A stretch of 63,756 nt of DNA, taken from contig JACPTK010000016.1 in the NCBI GenBank assembly GCA_016192825.1, positions 1-63,756 on the forward strand. The letters are read 5' to 3'. The DNA is from Betaproteobacteria bacterium (GTDB taxonomy: Bacteria; Pseudomonadota; Gammaproteobacteria; Burkholderiales; SG8-41). Positions 1 to 7,956 of this stretch are shown piece after piece. The first letter of the stretch is position 1; each line of letters begins with the position of its first letter. The position numbers were made by a program, and so were the translations under genes. The notes under the pieces were generated by a model. It was not told the origin of the DNA. It worked only from the letters and a program-made list of their open reading frames with translations, and did no database searches.

Positions 1-210
1 TGGTGAGTGGGTAGGGGACATCTCAGCGGGTCTGTCCGAAATCAGCGTTCGGCAGATGGCAGCACAAGTCCCTCCACCCCGGCGCCTGCTTTTTACGCCA
101 ATCACAGGCGCCGCGTGAAGCATACAAGCAGCGCAGACCAGCCCGGGAATTCGGGCGAGCGTCCTAGGGGACAAACCACTAAGCGCTTCCACTCGGGCAC
201 CCTTAGTCAT
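1..210. other. Left edge, no gene recognised
   Basis: One short open frame crosses this stretch (7-213, plus strand), but its product resembles nothing I know, it has no clear ribosome binding site, and its composition is that of random GC-rich DNA. I see no RNA gene or repeat unit here. It may be the flank of a mobile segment that starts outside the window. Confidence 0.3.
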
Positions 211-292
211 TAGCCTATAGGCTATTTTGTGTTGATATAGATTAGCTTTTAGGATAATCTTATCATAATACCATTTATCCTATAGGCTGATA
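211..292 (+). promoter_or_regulatory. Paired CCTATAGG palindromes, likely autoregulatory operators of the XRE/Fic pair
   Basis: A perfect 14-bp palindrome (TAGCCTATAGGCTA) lies at 211-224. A second CCTATAGG core lies at 279-286 inside an imperfect palindrome (276-292) that ends four bases before the ATG at 297. The DNA between is AT-rich, unlike the genes around it, and includes a GATAA/TTATC inverted repeat at 253-264. Two copies of one palindrome flanking a probable promoter just before an XRE-type gene is the usual layout of an autoregulated antitoxin operon. The role is inferred. Confidence 0.6.
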
Positions 293-296
293 TTTT

Positions 297-758
297 ATGA
301 ATAAGATATTTAAAAACATGGCCTTGGATCAGGTGGAGATTTCGCTTGATCGGTGGCGGGGCGTCAACGAAGTCCCGCCGCCCGGGCGTGGCTGGGTCCA
401 GGCGATCCGAAGCGCGCTGGGCATGACGCTCGCACAGCTCGCGCGACGCGTCGGCGTGGCGGTGCCCACACTGGCGAAGATCGAGCGGGGTGAGCAGGCG
501 GGAACGGTCAGCCTGAACACGTTGAAGCGCGTGGCGCAGGCGCTCGACTGCGACCTGGTGTACGCGCTCGTTCCGCGCAAACCTCTGCGGCAGAAGCTTC
601 GCGACCGCGCTGAAGAAATCGCCCGCCGGCGACTTGCGCGCGTCTCGCACTCGATGAGTCTCGAGGCGCAGCAGGTCAGCGGCAAGGCCAGGGATCGTCA
701 GCTCGAACTGTTGACCCGCGAAATTCTGGAGAAGCGGCCCCGCGACCTATGGGATTGA
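297..758 (+). CDS. XRE-family HTH protein, mobile mystery protein A type (putative antitoxin/regulator)
   Basis: This 153-residue protein has a helix-turn-helix at about residues 42-68 (LGMTLAQLARRVGV then a TLAKIERGE recognition segment), followed by a basic C-terminal tail. The arrangement matches the mobile mystery protein A family, which is found next to a Fic-domain partner on mobile DNA. It probably binds the CCTATAGG palindromes just upstream and represses its own operon. The next gene begins inside its last codons (10-base overlap), so the two are translationally coupled. An internal ATG at 318 is an alternative start, because no good ribosome binding site precedes either ATG. Antitoxin function is inferred from the pairing. 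Confidence 0.8.
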   Translation: MNKIFKNMALDQVEISLDRWRGVNEVPPPGRGWVQAIRSALGMTLAQLARRVGVAVPTLAKIERGEQAGTVSLNTLKRVAQALDCDLVYALVPRKPLRQKLRDRAEEIARRRLARVSHSMSLEAQQVSGKARDRQLELLTREILEKRPRDLWD

Positions 759-1336
759 AGCTCGATTATCCCCCGGGCGCGACGCCGCTCGACCCCGACG
801 AGGCGCAGGGGCTGATTCCGCGGCACATCTCGACCCAGGGCCAGCTCAACGAATGGGAGCAGCAGAACATACTGCGCGCGGAGGAGTGGGTTTTCTCGCG
901 GCGGCGCGGCGACGTGCTGACCGTGGATTTCATCAAGCGGCTCCACCAGCGCATGTTCGACCAGACCTGGCGCTGGGCCGGCGCCTTCCGGCGGAGCGAC
1001 AAGAACATTGGCGTGGATTGGCGGGAGATCGAAGTCGAGCTCAGGAAGCTTTGTCTCGACGTCAAGGCGCAGCTCGAAACGCGGTCCGTGCCGCTGGACG
1101 AAGCGGCGGCGCGATTCCATCACCGCATGACGCGGATCCATCCGTTTGCCAACGGCAATGGCCGTCACGCCCGGCTCGTCACGGACGTGTTCCTGGTGCG
1201 AAATGGAGCCGATCGTTTCAGTTGGGGGAGTGCCGACCTGGAAAAGGCCGGCGATGCGCGAACCCGGTACATCGCGGCGCTCCGGGCGGCGGATGCCCGC
1301 GATTATTCGCTGCTGCTGAAATTCGTCCGGAGTTGA
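749..1336 (+). CDS. Fic-domain protein, mobile mystery protein B type (putative toxin)
   Basis: A 195-residue protein carrying a Fic core at residues 131-142, HPFANGNGRHAR. It fits the HxFx(D/E)GNGRxxR signature except that the acidic residue that normally coordinates magnesium is Asn135. The catalytic His131, the glycine loop and both Arg are present. Fic enzymes typically transfer AMP or another phosphate-linked group to target proteins. Asn at this position is, as I recall, common in the mobile mystery B subgroup, so it need not mean loss of activity, but chemistry may differ. Its start overlaps the upstream HTH gene by 10 bases. No separate inhibitory helix gene is seen; the HTH protein is the likely control. 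Confidence 0.85.
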   Translation: MGLKLDYPPGATPLDPDEAQGLIPRHISTQGQLNEWEQQNILRAEEWVFSRRRGDVLTVDFIKRLHQRMFDQTWRWAGAFRRSDKNIGVDWREIEVELRKLCLDVKAQLETRSVPLDEAAARFHHRMTRIHPFANGNGRHARLVTDVFLVRNGADRFSWGSADLEKAGDARTRYIAALRAADARDYSLLLKFVRS

Positions 1337-1582
1337 GGAACAAGGCGGAAGGCGAAAGGCAATAGTCGGAAGGTACAAGGCGGTCCCAAGTCGGACCTCC
1401 TGAACCATTTGGATTGACGGAGTTTCACGTTTGGAAAACGCCATTGTCAGCAGAGCAGAGCAGGGCGGGTGGTGGGGGCGGTCGAGCGGGCCCTCTCTAC
1501 TCTGTGGGAAGGACACGCCATCCGCGGCCGGGTGGCGGAATGGCCGGTGACTGATCCGATTCTCCGGTACTGGTACTGACTT

Positions 1583-1850
1583 AGAACCTATTTCATATAT
1601 AGGCACGTGTGCGACGGAGGCGATGTGGGATGCAGCTTTAGGAGGATCGCCCGCAGCAATATGTCGATATTGCAAGGGCGACCGACAACAAGATGCGCCC
1701 AGATCGCCCCGTCCCTCCGGGTTGCGGCCAGGACGGCCGTCTGCGTCGTTGCCCTCCTTGACCATATCGACATATGGCCTTCGTCGGGCGCCTCGCATCC
1801 AATCCGTCCTGGCCACAACGCATCACGCGCCTATATATGAAATAGGTTCT
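1583..1850. mobile_element. Foldback MITE-like element, 268 bp, with 22-bp perfect terminal inverted repeats
   Basis: Positions 1583-1604 and 1829-1850 are exact reverse complements of each other (22 of 22 bases; begins AGAACCTATTTC). The symmetry continues inward imperfectly. GGATGC motifs lie near 1628 and 1797, and both halves carry an ATATGTCGATAT-type motif (near 1660 and 1768) followed by a purine-rich GGGCRACGAC-like block. The element therefore could fold into one long hairpin. It has no coding capacity. A clear target duplication is not visible. It resembles a non-autonomous element mobilised in trans; the parent transposase is not in the window. Confidence 0.75.
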
Positions 1851-1955
1851 GAACAACGCGACGGCCAAGTCAATTGCCCGAATGCGTCAGGAGAAGCGGA
1901 GCAGGCGCCGGCCGTTTCGACAGGACCCGGCCAGCGGGTGAGCGGCCGCTTGCCA

Positions 1956-2038
1956 AAGGCAGAAGGCAGAAGTCAGAAGGCAGAAGGCAGAAGGCAGAAG
2001 GCAGAAGGCAGAAGGCAGAAGGCAGAAGGCAGAAGGAA
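1956..2038. repeat. Tandem heptamer array (GGCAGAA), about 11 copies
   Basis: A pure 7-bp repeat, AAGGCAG, runs for about 80 bases with one TC substitution near the third copy. It is followed by about 80 bases of unrelated DNA and then the GAATGTGC hairpin. A degenerate form of the same composite (a short GGCAGAAGGC run, spacer, then GAACGTGC hairpin) occurs at about 6862-6990, so the pieces appear to travel together. Confidence 0.85.
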
Positions 2039-2121
2039 GGCGAACTGCTCCCACCACCCCGCTCGCTACGCGAGCACCCCGCCCGGCCACCGGCACAGAG
2101 GCCGGCGGCGTTCGGCGGCTC

Positions 2122-2141
2122 GAATGTGCGCGGGCACATTC
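2122..2141. repeat. Dispersed hairpin, copy 1 (GAATGTGC-loop-GCACATTC)
   Basis: An 8-bp perfect stem with a 4-base loop, embedded in a longer conserved string that begins GCTCGAA and ends CTTCGAA. The same string with two compensated stem changes (T/A to C/G) occurs at 6968-6987 inside a receptor gene. Base changes that keep pairing suggest the hairpin itself is conserved. Confidence 0.6.
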
Positions 2142-2276
2142 TTCGAAACCCCGCCTCACCCTCGGGCAGGAGGGGAGGTCAACAGCGGCGAATCGCCGCC
2201 GCGCGTTCGTTGACGCGGCGCAGCGCCGCTGGCTACACTGCGCGCTTCCTCGCAACCGAGAAGAAGGACAGCGCCG

Positions 2277-3281
2277 ATGGCAGCGAAGCTGAAGTTCAAA
2301 GATACGCGCGACAAGAAGAACCGCAGGCTCACGCGCAAGGACGTGCACCGGGCGGCGAAGCGCTACCGGAACTGGGGCCGCTGGGGCAAGGACGACGAGC
2401 TCGGCACGCTCAACTTCACCACCGCGTCGGACATCGTCGCCGCGGCGCGCCTGGTGAGGAAGGGCAAGGTCATCTCGCTTGCGCTCAACTTCGACCAGCA
2501 CGGCCCGCAGGTCGGCAAGACCAAGTATCCCGCGCTCGGCCGCTTCAACCCGATACACGTGATGACGCGCACCGGCACCGACGCCTATTCCGGCGTGCTC
2601 GACCACCGCAAGATCCGCGGCACCGACGACCTCGTCATCATGGGGCTGCAGACCGGCACGCAGTGGGACGGCCTCGGCCACATCCTCTACTACGACCACA
2701 TGTGGAACGGCTACGACTGCCGCAACGTGACCTCGGGCGGCGCGCAGAAGGCCGGGATCGAGAAAACGCGCGAGAAGATGGTCGGCCGCGGCGTGCTGCT
2801 CGACGTGGCGCGCGCGCTCGGCAAGAAGTGGCTGCCCGACGGCTGCGCGATCACCAATGAGATGCTCGACTTCACCGAGAGGAAGCAGAACGTGCGCGTG
2901 CGGCGCGGCGACTACCTGATGGTGCGCACCGGCCACCTCGAGCGCTGCCTTTCGAGCAAGAGCTGGGACGGCTACCCGGGCGGCGACGCCCCGGGCCTCG
3001 CGTTCGAGACCGTGGACTGGATCCACAAGCGCGAGATCGCCGGCATCGCCACCGACACCTGGGGCGCGGAAGTGCGCCCGAACGAGGCCGAGGACACCAA
3101 CCAGCCCTGGCACTGGATCACGATCCCGATCATGGGGCTGACGGTGGGCGAGATTTTCGATTTCGCGGCGCTGGCCAAGGATTGCGCGGAGGACAAGCGC
3201 TACGAGTTTCTGTTCGTCGCGCCGGCGCTGCCGATCACCGGGGCGGTGGGCTCGCCGGTGAATCCGCTGGCGATCAAATAG
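2277..3281 (+). CDS. Cyclase family protein (kynurenine formamidase-like hydrolase)
   Basis: A 334-residue cytoplasmic protein of the cyclase (PF04199) family, metal-dependent hydrolases that include kynurenine formamidase. The family motif HxGTHxDxPxH is recognisable as QTGTQWDGLGH at about residue 125: both outer His are Gln, while the Asp and the last His are kept. Such substitutions occur in the long bacterial subgroup that this protein resembles (it has the N-terminal RYRNWGRWGKDDELGTLNF entry seen there). The substrate is unknown. AAGGA lies seven bases before the ATG. It is followed at 3425 by an amidohydrolase and may form a catabolic pair with it. Confidence 0.85.
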   Translation: MAAKLKFKDTRDKKNRRLTRKDVHRAAKRYRNWGRWGKDDELGTLNFTTASDIVAAARLVRKGKVISLALNFDQHGPQVGKTKYPALGRFNPIHVMTRTGTDAYSGVLDHRKIRGTDDLVIMGLQTGTQWDGLGHILYYDHMWNGYDCRNVTSGGAQKAGIEKTREKMVGRGVLLDVARALGKKWLPDGCAITNEMLDFTERKQNVRVRRGDYLMVRTGHLERCLSSKSWDGYPGGDAPGLAFETVDWIHKREIAGIATDTWGAEVRPNEAEDTNQPWHWITIPIMGLTVGEIFDFAALAKDCAEDKRYEFLFVAPALPITGAVGSPVNPLAIK

Positions 3282-3315
3282 CGCCGAATCCGGACGCAAG
3301 CGCCGGTTCGGCTCC

Positions 3316-3354
3316 GCGCGTTCGAACGGGCAAGTCAATTGCCGTTCAACGCGC
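3316..3354. other. Intergenic hairpin between cyclase and amidohydrolase genes
   Basis: GCGCGTT..GAACGG..CAA pairs with TTG.CCGTTC.AACGCGC, an approximately 16-bp stem with small bulges and a GTCAA loop region. It lies 35 bases after the cyclase stop. There is no T-run after it, so it is not a classical Rho-independent terminator; it may slow or punctuate transcription. Confidence 0.4.
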
Positions 3355-3424
3355 GGGGGTATAGCCATGCAGTCTTGCTGTCACGGCATTGGGTCATCGC
3401 GGTACGCGGCTTGAAGAGGAAACC

Positions 3425-4465
3425 ATGAAAACCAAAAAGAAGAGCGGGAACCGAAAGACGTCCCGGCCCGTCACCTACGACCTGCACAACCACGTCATTC
3501 CGGAGGGCGTGGTGCAGACGATCCGGCGCAGCCCGGAGCGCTTCGGCACGCGCATCGAGGAGCGGGACGGCAAGCGCTACTTCGATTCCCATGGCCGCAT
3601 GACCGAGCTGCTGCCGGAGTTCTGCGATCCGGCCGCCAAGGTCGCGTGGATGAACCGCGTCGGTATGGACGTCGCGGTGATCTCGCCCGCGCCTCCGATC
3701 TACTTCTACTGGCTCAAGCCCGAGGCCGGGATCGAGATCGTGCGGCTGGCGAACGACGGCATCGCGCGGATGGTCGCGAAGTACCCGGACCGGCTGCGCG
3801 GCATGGCGCACCTGCCGATGCAGGACCCCGACGCGGCGATCGCCGAGCTCGAGCGGGTGGTGAAGGAATACAGGTTCAAGGCGGTGGAGCTTGCCACCTC
3901 GATCGAAGGCACGCCGCTTGCCGACCTGAAGTTCCGCAAGGTGCTGAAGGCCATCGAGCAGCTCGGGCTTTTCATTTTCACGCACCCGTACCAGTGCCTG
4001 GCGCAGGGCTGGATGGACAGCTACTACCTGCGCAATTTCATCGGTTTTCCGCTCGACACGACGATGATGATCGCGCACCTCATGTTCAGCGGCGCGCTCG
4101 ACGACCTGAAGAAGCTGCGCATCCTGTGCGCGCACGGCGGCGGCTTCATGCCGTACCAGATCGGGCGCTTCGCGCACGGGCACGACGTGCGGCCCGAGCC
4201 CAAGGTCAACGGCGCGAGCTCGCCGCGCAAGCTGTTCAAGCGCTTCTACTTCGACTGCCTGACGCACGAACCGCGCTCCACCCGCCATCTCATCACCATG
4301 GCGGGAGCCGACCACATCGTCATCGGCACCGACAACCCCTTCGACATGGCGCCCAGGGGCGCGGCGATGCAGGTGGGGCAGGTGAACGCGATTCCCGGGC
4401 TCACGCGGGCGGAACGCGAGTGGATCTGCAACAAGACCGCGAGGACACTGCTCGGCGAGAAGTGA
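3425..4465 (+). CDS. Amidohydrolase, ACMSD-like (amidohydrolase_2 family)
   Basis: A 346-residue TIM-barrel hydrolase or decarboxylase of the PF04909 family. Visible metal and catalytic residues are the N-terminal HxH in DLHNH, the strand-ending His in FIFTHPY, His in LCAHGGG and Asp in IGTDNPFD, the set expected for the 2-amino-3-carboxymuconate-6-semialdehyde decarboxylase group. The start at 3425 is preferred over an upstream frame at 3389 because AGAGGA precedes it closely and the protein then begins MKTKKKSG before the barrel. The neighbour, a cyclase family hydrolase, suggests joint breakdown of an aromatic or amide compound; the substrate cannot be told from sequence. Confidence 0.85.
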   Translation: MKTKKKSGNRKTSRPVTYDLHNHVIPEGVVQTIRRSPERFGTRIEERDGKRYFDSHGRMTELLPEFCDPAAKVAWMNRVGMDVAVISPAPPIYFYWLKPEAGIEIVRLANDGIARMVAKYPDRLRGMAHLPMQDPDAAIAELERVVKEYRFKAVELATSIEGTPLADLKFRKVLKAIEQLGLFIFTHPYQCLAQGWMDSYYLRNFIGFPLDTTMMIAHLMFSGALDDLKKLRILCAHGGGFMPYQIGRFAHGHDVRPEPKVNGASSPRKLFKRFYFDCLTHEPRSTRHLITMAGADHIVIGTDNPFDMAPRGAAMQVGQVNAIPGLTRAEREWICNKTARTLLGEK

Positions 4466-4483
4466 CCGGGCGGAACCCGTCGC

Positions 4484-4592
4484 GAGCCACTAGCCGCTAG
4501 CCACGAGCTACCAGCTACGAGCCATCAGCCACGAGCTGCGAGCTATCAGCTACGAGCCATCAGCCACGAGCTGCGAGCAACGAGAAACGAGC
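4484..4592. repeat. Tandem heptamer array (AGCNACG/AGCNATC)
   Basis: About 15 units of seven bases, each beginning AGC or AGY, for example AGCCACG, AGCTACC, AGCCATC, AGCTGCG. The array begins some 20 bases after the amidohydrolase stop. The same architecture with other unit sequences is found between many genes of this window. Confidence 0.8.
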
Positions 4593-4620
4593 CGCTCCGC
4601 GGTCGCGCGCGAGCGGCGGG

Positions 4621-4831
4621 CTAGGAGTTTGTCGGACTTGGCTCCGACAAACTCCTTATGCAAAACCGCCTGCACGAAAAGGGGGGCAAAAAGCAATGAA
4701 AACTTCATTTCGAGCCTACTCATCCGCCTTTTGCAGGGCAATAAGGGTCGCTATCCCGGGTTTCATTCGAAATCCGCAGGCGGTTTTGCTGTTAGCAGCC
4801 TGTCCGACACCTAAGTCCGACAGGCTGCTAG
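4621..4831. mobile_element. CTAG-bounded hairpin element (MITE-like), full copy
   Basis: The element starts CTAG-GAGTTTGTCGGACTT and ends AAGTCCGACAGGCTG-CTAG, so its ends are inverted repeats of the form SAGYYTGTCGGACTT with CTAG at each outer edge. It contains a terminal hairpin at 4624-4655, an internal 14-bp inverted pair (4660-4673 with 4776-4789) and a second terminal hairpin at 4793-4830. The first 141 bases recur at 11227-11367 with a single mismatch, so spread is recent. The right-hand CTAG supplies the TAG stop codon of the minus-strand gene at 4828-5490. Confidence 0.8.
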
Positions 4832-5490
4832 CGGACGTCGAAGATTCTCTTCAGGCGCGTCACGGCCGAATGGGGGCTGGTGACCACCTTGCGCCCGGGC
4901 GCCGGGGGAATGCCGGCCGCCGCGCGCGCCATGGAGAACTGCCCGAGCACGAGCGCATCGCACGGCCCCATCTCGGCCGCGGCGGCGGCAATGAGGCTGT
5001 CGTGCTCCGACGCGCGGCCCTGCTGGAGCGCGGCGATGGCCGCGGGCACGGTGCGGGTCTTGAGCTTGAGGCGGATGCCGCGGCTCGAGGCGAGTTCCTC
5101 GAACTCCTTCTTGAGCGAGGGGATGCTCGGCTCGAAGGTCGTGAGCAGGGCCAGGTCCGAGCCGGCCGCGAGCGCCTCGTCCAGCATGGCCTCGTTGGGC
5201 TTCAGCACCGGCACCCGCACCGAATCCTTGGCTGCCTCGATCGCGGCGCCGAATGCCGAGCAGGTGAACAGGACGGCGTTCGCGCCGCACGACTCGCAAT
5301 AGCGGGCGAGCGCGATGAACCGCTCGACCATCGCCGGCGTGATGCTGCCCGCCGCGCTGAGGTCCGGCGCCAGCGAATCGTCGAGCAGATGGGTGATGCG
5401 CGCCTGCGGCCACAGCTCGTGAAACACATGCGCCACCGGATCGATGGCGACGGGCATGGCGTGTACCAGCGCAATGCGTGGAGCGGTCAT
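4828..5490 (-). CDS. Asp/Glu racemase-family protein
   Basis: A 220-residue protein of the aspartate/glutamate racemase superfamily (PF01177; includes hydantoin racemase, maleate isomerase and arylmalonate decarboxylase). The first catalytic Cys is seen in VLFTCSAFG near residue 80. At the position of the second Cys, near residue 182, the sequence is VLGQFSMA, so one of the two thiols used by true racemases is absent. A one-base decarboxylase-type or isomerase chemistry is therefore possible. The start at 5490 (MTAPRIALVHAM) is chosen over 5511 because it begins directly at the first strand. Its last codon and stop are formed at the edge of a repeat element. Confidence 0.75.
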   Translation of the reverse strand: MTAPRIALVHAMPVAIDPVAHVFHELWPQARITHLLDDSLAPDLSAAGSITPAMVERFIALARYCESCGANAVLFTCSAFGAAIEAAKDSVRVPVLKPNEAMLDEALAAGSDLALLTTFEPSIPSLKKEFEELASSRGIRLKLKTRTVPAAIAALQQGRASEHDSLIAAAAAEMGPCDALVLGQFSMARAAAGIPPAPGRKVVTSPHSAVTRLKRIFDVR

Positions 5491-5829
5491 AGGAGCGCGA
5501 TTGTAGCGCAAATTGTGAAAAATTCATAAAAATCAATGGGGCGGATGGATGGGGGCGGCCACGACGGTGGCGGCGCCGGATGCGGGGGCGGGCCGGCGCG
5601 TCAACACGGTGCGCGACGCCAACCGAATTTCGCGTGTCCAGGCGGCGTCCACGGTGCGACGATGACGAAATCCGGGAAGCAGCCATTCATGATCTGCTCC
5701 GGCAGAATCCACCGCGCACGTTGACAACGGCATGTCCGCGTGCAAGATTTGCCGAAAACAGGCGCCACGCGCATAACATGGCGGCGCAAGATTGAAAGAT
5801 TCAGGAAGGCACACGTCCCAGGAGGAGCT
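5491..5829. other. 339-bp gene-free stretch upstream of a receptor gene
   Basis: No gene or repeat that I can support. It must hold the divergent promoters of the racemase-family gene and the Bug receptor. The last bases carry a strong ribosome binding site (GGAGGAG, 5821-5827) for the receptor. Confidence 0.4.
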
Positions 5830-6801
5830 ATGCGTACCTTCAACCTTCGCGTTCTGGTTCCCTGCTTGCTGCTCGCCTGCGCCGCCGGCCCGGCCCCCGG
5901 GCAGGCCTACCCGTCGAAGCCGATCCGCATGATCCTGCCGTTCCCGCCCGGCGGGCCGACCGACATCACGGGCCGGGCGATCGCCCAGAAGCTCTCCGAG
6001 CAGCTCGGCCAGCCGGTGGTGCCCGAGAACCGGCCGGGCGCGGCCGGCAACGTCGGCCTGGAAATCGGAGCGAAGGCGCCGCCGGACGGCTACGCGATCA
6101 CCCTCACGGCGCCACCGATCGCGGTGAGCCCTTCTCTCTATAAGAAGCTCAACTACAACGCGATCAGGGACTTCGCGCCGATCTCGCTTGTCGCAATGAT
6201 CCAGAACATCATGGTCGTCCACAATTCCGTGCCGGCGAAGAACGTCAAGGAGTTCATCGCGCTGGCGCGGCGCCATCCCGGCAAGCTCAATTTCAGCTCG
6301 AGCGGCGCCGGCAGCACCAACCACCTGGCAAGCGAGCTGCTGAAGGGGCGCTACAAGCTCAACATGGTGCACGTGCCGTTCAAGGGCTCGGGTCCGGCGC
6401 TGGTGGCGTTGATGAGCGGGGAGGTGGATTTCGGGACCATGGCGGTGCCGGGTGCGATACCGATCGTCCGGGCGAAGCGCGTGCGGCCGCTCGCGGTGCT
6501 CTCCGAGAAGCGCGTGCCCGCGCTGCCGGACGTGCCCAACATGAAGGAGTCCGGCGTGGACGACTTCGTGGTGCCGATCTGGTACGGGATACTGGCGCCT
6601 GCCGGCACGCCGCGCGCGATCATCGACCGGCTCAATACCGAGATCCACAAGGCGCTGTCCTCCGACGACATGAAGCAGCGCCTCGCGGCCTCCGGCGTCG
6701 ATCCAATGCTCAGCACGCCCGACGACTTCGCGGCGTTCATCAAGAGCGAGACGCAGCGCTACGCCAAGGTGGTGAAGGACGCCGGCCTCAAGGCCCAGTG
6801 A
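5830..6801 (+). CDS. Bug-family (TTT) periplasmic solute receptor
   Basis: A 323-residue exported protein of the Bug family (PF03401), the receptors of tripartite tricarboxylate transporters. A signal peptide (about residues 1-25, ending PGQA) precedes the hallmark YPSKPIRMILPFPPGGPTD, in which the PGGPTD loop and a later DGYAI segment contact carboxylate ligands. GGAGGAG sits two to nine bases before the ATG. No membrane subunits lie nearby; in betaproteobacteria most Bug receptors are orphans. The neighbouring tartrate dehydratase-like enzyme makes a hydroxy-dicarboxylate a plausible ligand, but that is only a guess. Confidence 0.92.
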   Translation: MRTFNLRVLVPCLLLACAAGPAPGQAYPSKPIRMILPFPPGGPTDITGRAIAQKLSEQLGQPVVPENRPGAAGNVGLEIGAKAPPDGYAITLTAPPIAVSPSLYKKLNYNAIRDFAPISLVAMIQNIMVVHNSVPAKNVKEFIALARRHPGKLNFSSSGAGSTNHLASELLKGRYKLNMVHVPFKGSGPALVALMSGEVDFGTMAVPGAIPIVRAKRVRPLAVLSEKRVPALPDVPNMKESGVDDFVVPIWYGILAPAGTPRAIIDRLNTEIHKALSSDDMKQRLAASGVDPMLSTPDDFAAFIKSETQRYAKVVKDAGLKAQ

Positions 6802-6849
6802 CAAAACGGCGTGAAGGGTTGATAGGTGTCGAAAACCGGGGAGGATGCC

Positions 6850-7956
6850 ATGGTGAACGCTGAGGCAGAAGGCACGGGGCGGAAGGCAAACGGGTTCTGG
6901 TTCAAATTCGTCCTTGGTCTGCGACCCCGGCCCGCTGCGTTGCATCGCACCGGGCGTTCGCCAGCTCGAACGTGCGCAGGCACGTTCTTCGAATTCCTGG
7001 CTTACCCTTCCGTCTTCATCCTGGTCTGCGCGATCGGGGCCGGCGCCGCGCTCGCGCAGCAGTACCCGTCGCGGCCGATCCGGGGCATCGTGGTATTCCC
7101 GCCGGGTGGGCCGACCGACGTGATCGCGCGCATCTTCGCGCAGAAGCTGTCCGAGGCGTGGGGGCACCAGGTGGTGGTGGACAACCGCGTGGGCGCCGGA
7201 GGCAACATCGGCATGGGCATCGCCGCGCAATCCACGCCGGACGGCTACACCATGGTCTTCGTGAGTTCGAGCCTGATGGTGAACCCCAGCCTCTTCAAGA
7301 AGGTCCCGTACGACGTGCACAAGAGCTTCGTTCCGGTCTCCGTTATTGCCGCCTCGACCCACGCATGGTTCACGCACCCGAGCCAGCCGGTCAAGTCCAT
7401 TGCCGATCTCGTCAGCGTCGTGAAGAAGGAGCCCAAGAAATACAGCGTGGCGACGCCGGGCGTGGGCACGGTTCCCTATCTCTCCGCGTACCTGCTGATT
7501 CTCGACGCGAAGCTGGATCTCGTGAACGTGCCCTACGCCGGCGGCGGGCCTTCGATCGCGGCGGTGCTGGGCAACCAGGTGGCGTTCGGCTGCCAGGCGA
7601 TACCGCCGGTGACGGCGCACATCAAGGCCGGCCGGGTGCGCGCGCTTGCCATCACGAGCCTGAAGCGCTCGGCGGTACTGCCCGAGGTGCCGACCATGGA
7701 GGAGCTTGGCTACAAGGGCCACGATGCGGAAACGATCACCGGCGTGCTGGTGCCGGCCGGCACACCGGCCGCGATCGTGAAAAAGCTGCATGCAGAGGTG
7801 GTCAGGATCATGGCGCTGCCGGACGTCAAGCGGCGGATGCTGGACCTCGGTGCCGACATCGTCGCGAACTCGCCGCAACAGTTCACGGCGCAGATCCGGC
7901 GGGAGGCCACGCGCTGGGCCAAGGTCATCAAGGACGCCAGGATTCCCGCAAACTAG
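6850..7956 (+). CDS. Bug-family (TTT) solute receptor with a repeat-derived N-terminal insertion
   Basis: Its mature part, from QQYPSRPIRGIVVFPPGGPTD onward, is a typical Bug receptor of about 300 residues. The front is unusual: ATG at 6850 follows GGGGAGG closely, but codons 4 to about 47 are encoded by a GGCAGAA-like run, a spacer and the GAACGTGC hairpin found also at 2122. A hydrophobic signal segment (FILVCAIGAGAALA) only appears after that. The repeat thus seems to have inserted in frame between start codon and signal peptide, pushing the signal far inside. Export may be impaired unless translation starts later. The TAG stop is part of a CTAG repeat boundary. Confidence 0.85.
   Translation: MVNAEAEGTGRKANGFWFKFVLGLRPRPAALHRTGRSPARTCAGTFFEFLAYPSVFILVCAIGAGAALAQQYPSRPIRGIVVFPPGGPTDVIARIFAQKLSEAWGHQVVVDNRVGAGGNIGMGIAAQSTPDGYTMVFVSSSLMVNPSLFKKVPYDVHKSFVPVSVIAASTHAWFTHPSQPVKSIADLVSVVKKEPKKYSVATPGVGTVPYLSAYLLILDAKLDLVNVPYAGGGPSIAAVLGNQVAFGCQAIPPVTAHIKAGRVRALAITSLKRSAVLPEVPTMEELGYKGHDAETITGVLVPAGTPAAIVKKLHAEVVRIMALPDVKRRMLDLGADIVANSPQQFTAQIRREATRWAKVIKDARIPAN
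6968..6987. repeat. Dispersed hairpin, copy 2 (GAACGTGC-loop-GCACGTTC), inside a CDS
   Basis: Same hairpin as at 2122-2141 with paired base changes in the stem. Here it is read as codons for RTCAGTFFE in the N-terminal extension of the second Bug receptor. Confidence 0.6.

Larger units (their letters stand above)
1337..2276. other. 940-bp gene-free stretch made of repeats
   Basis: No credible gene is present. The stretch contains the foldback element at 1583-1850, the GGCAGAA heptamer array at 1956-2038 and a copy of the GAAYGTGC hairpin at 2122-2141. Short GCAGAGCAGAG-like runs occur near 1450. Several open frames cross it on both strands, but their products are low-complexity translations of the repeats. 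Confidence 0.7.

Noticed and set aside
5533-7878. 781-codon minus-strand frame over the two Bug receptor genes
   Set aside because: Its product lacks any domain and mirrors the third-position GC of the plus-strand receptors. It also runs across an intergenic region.
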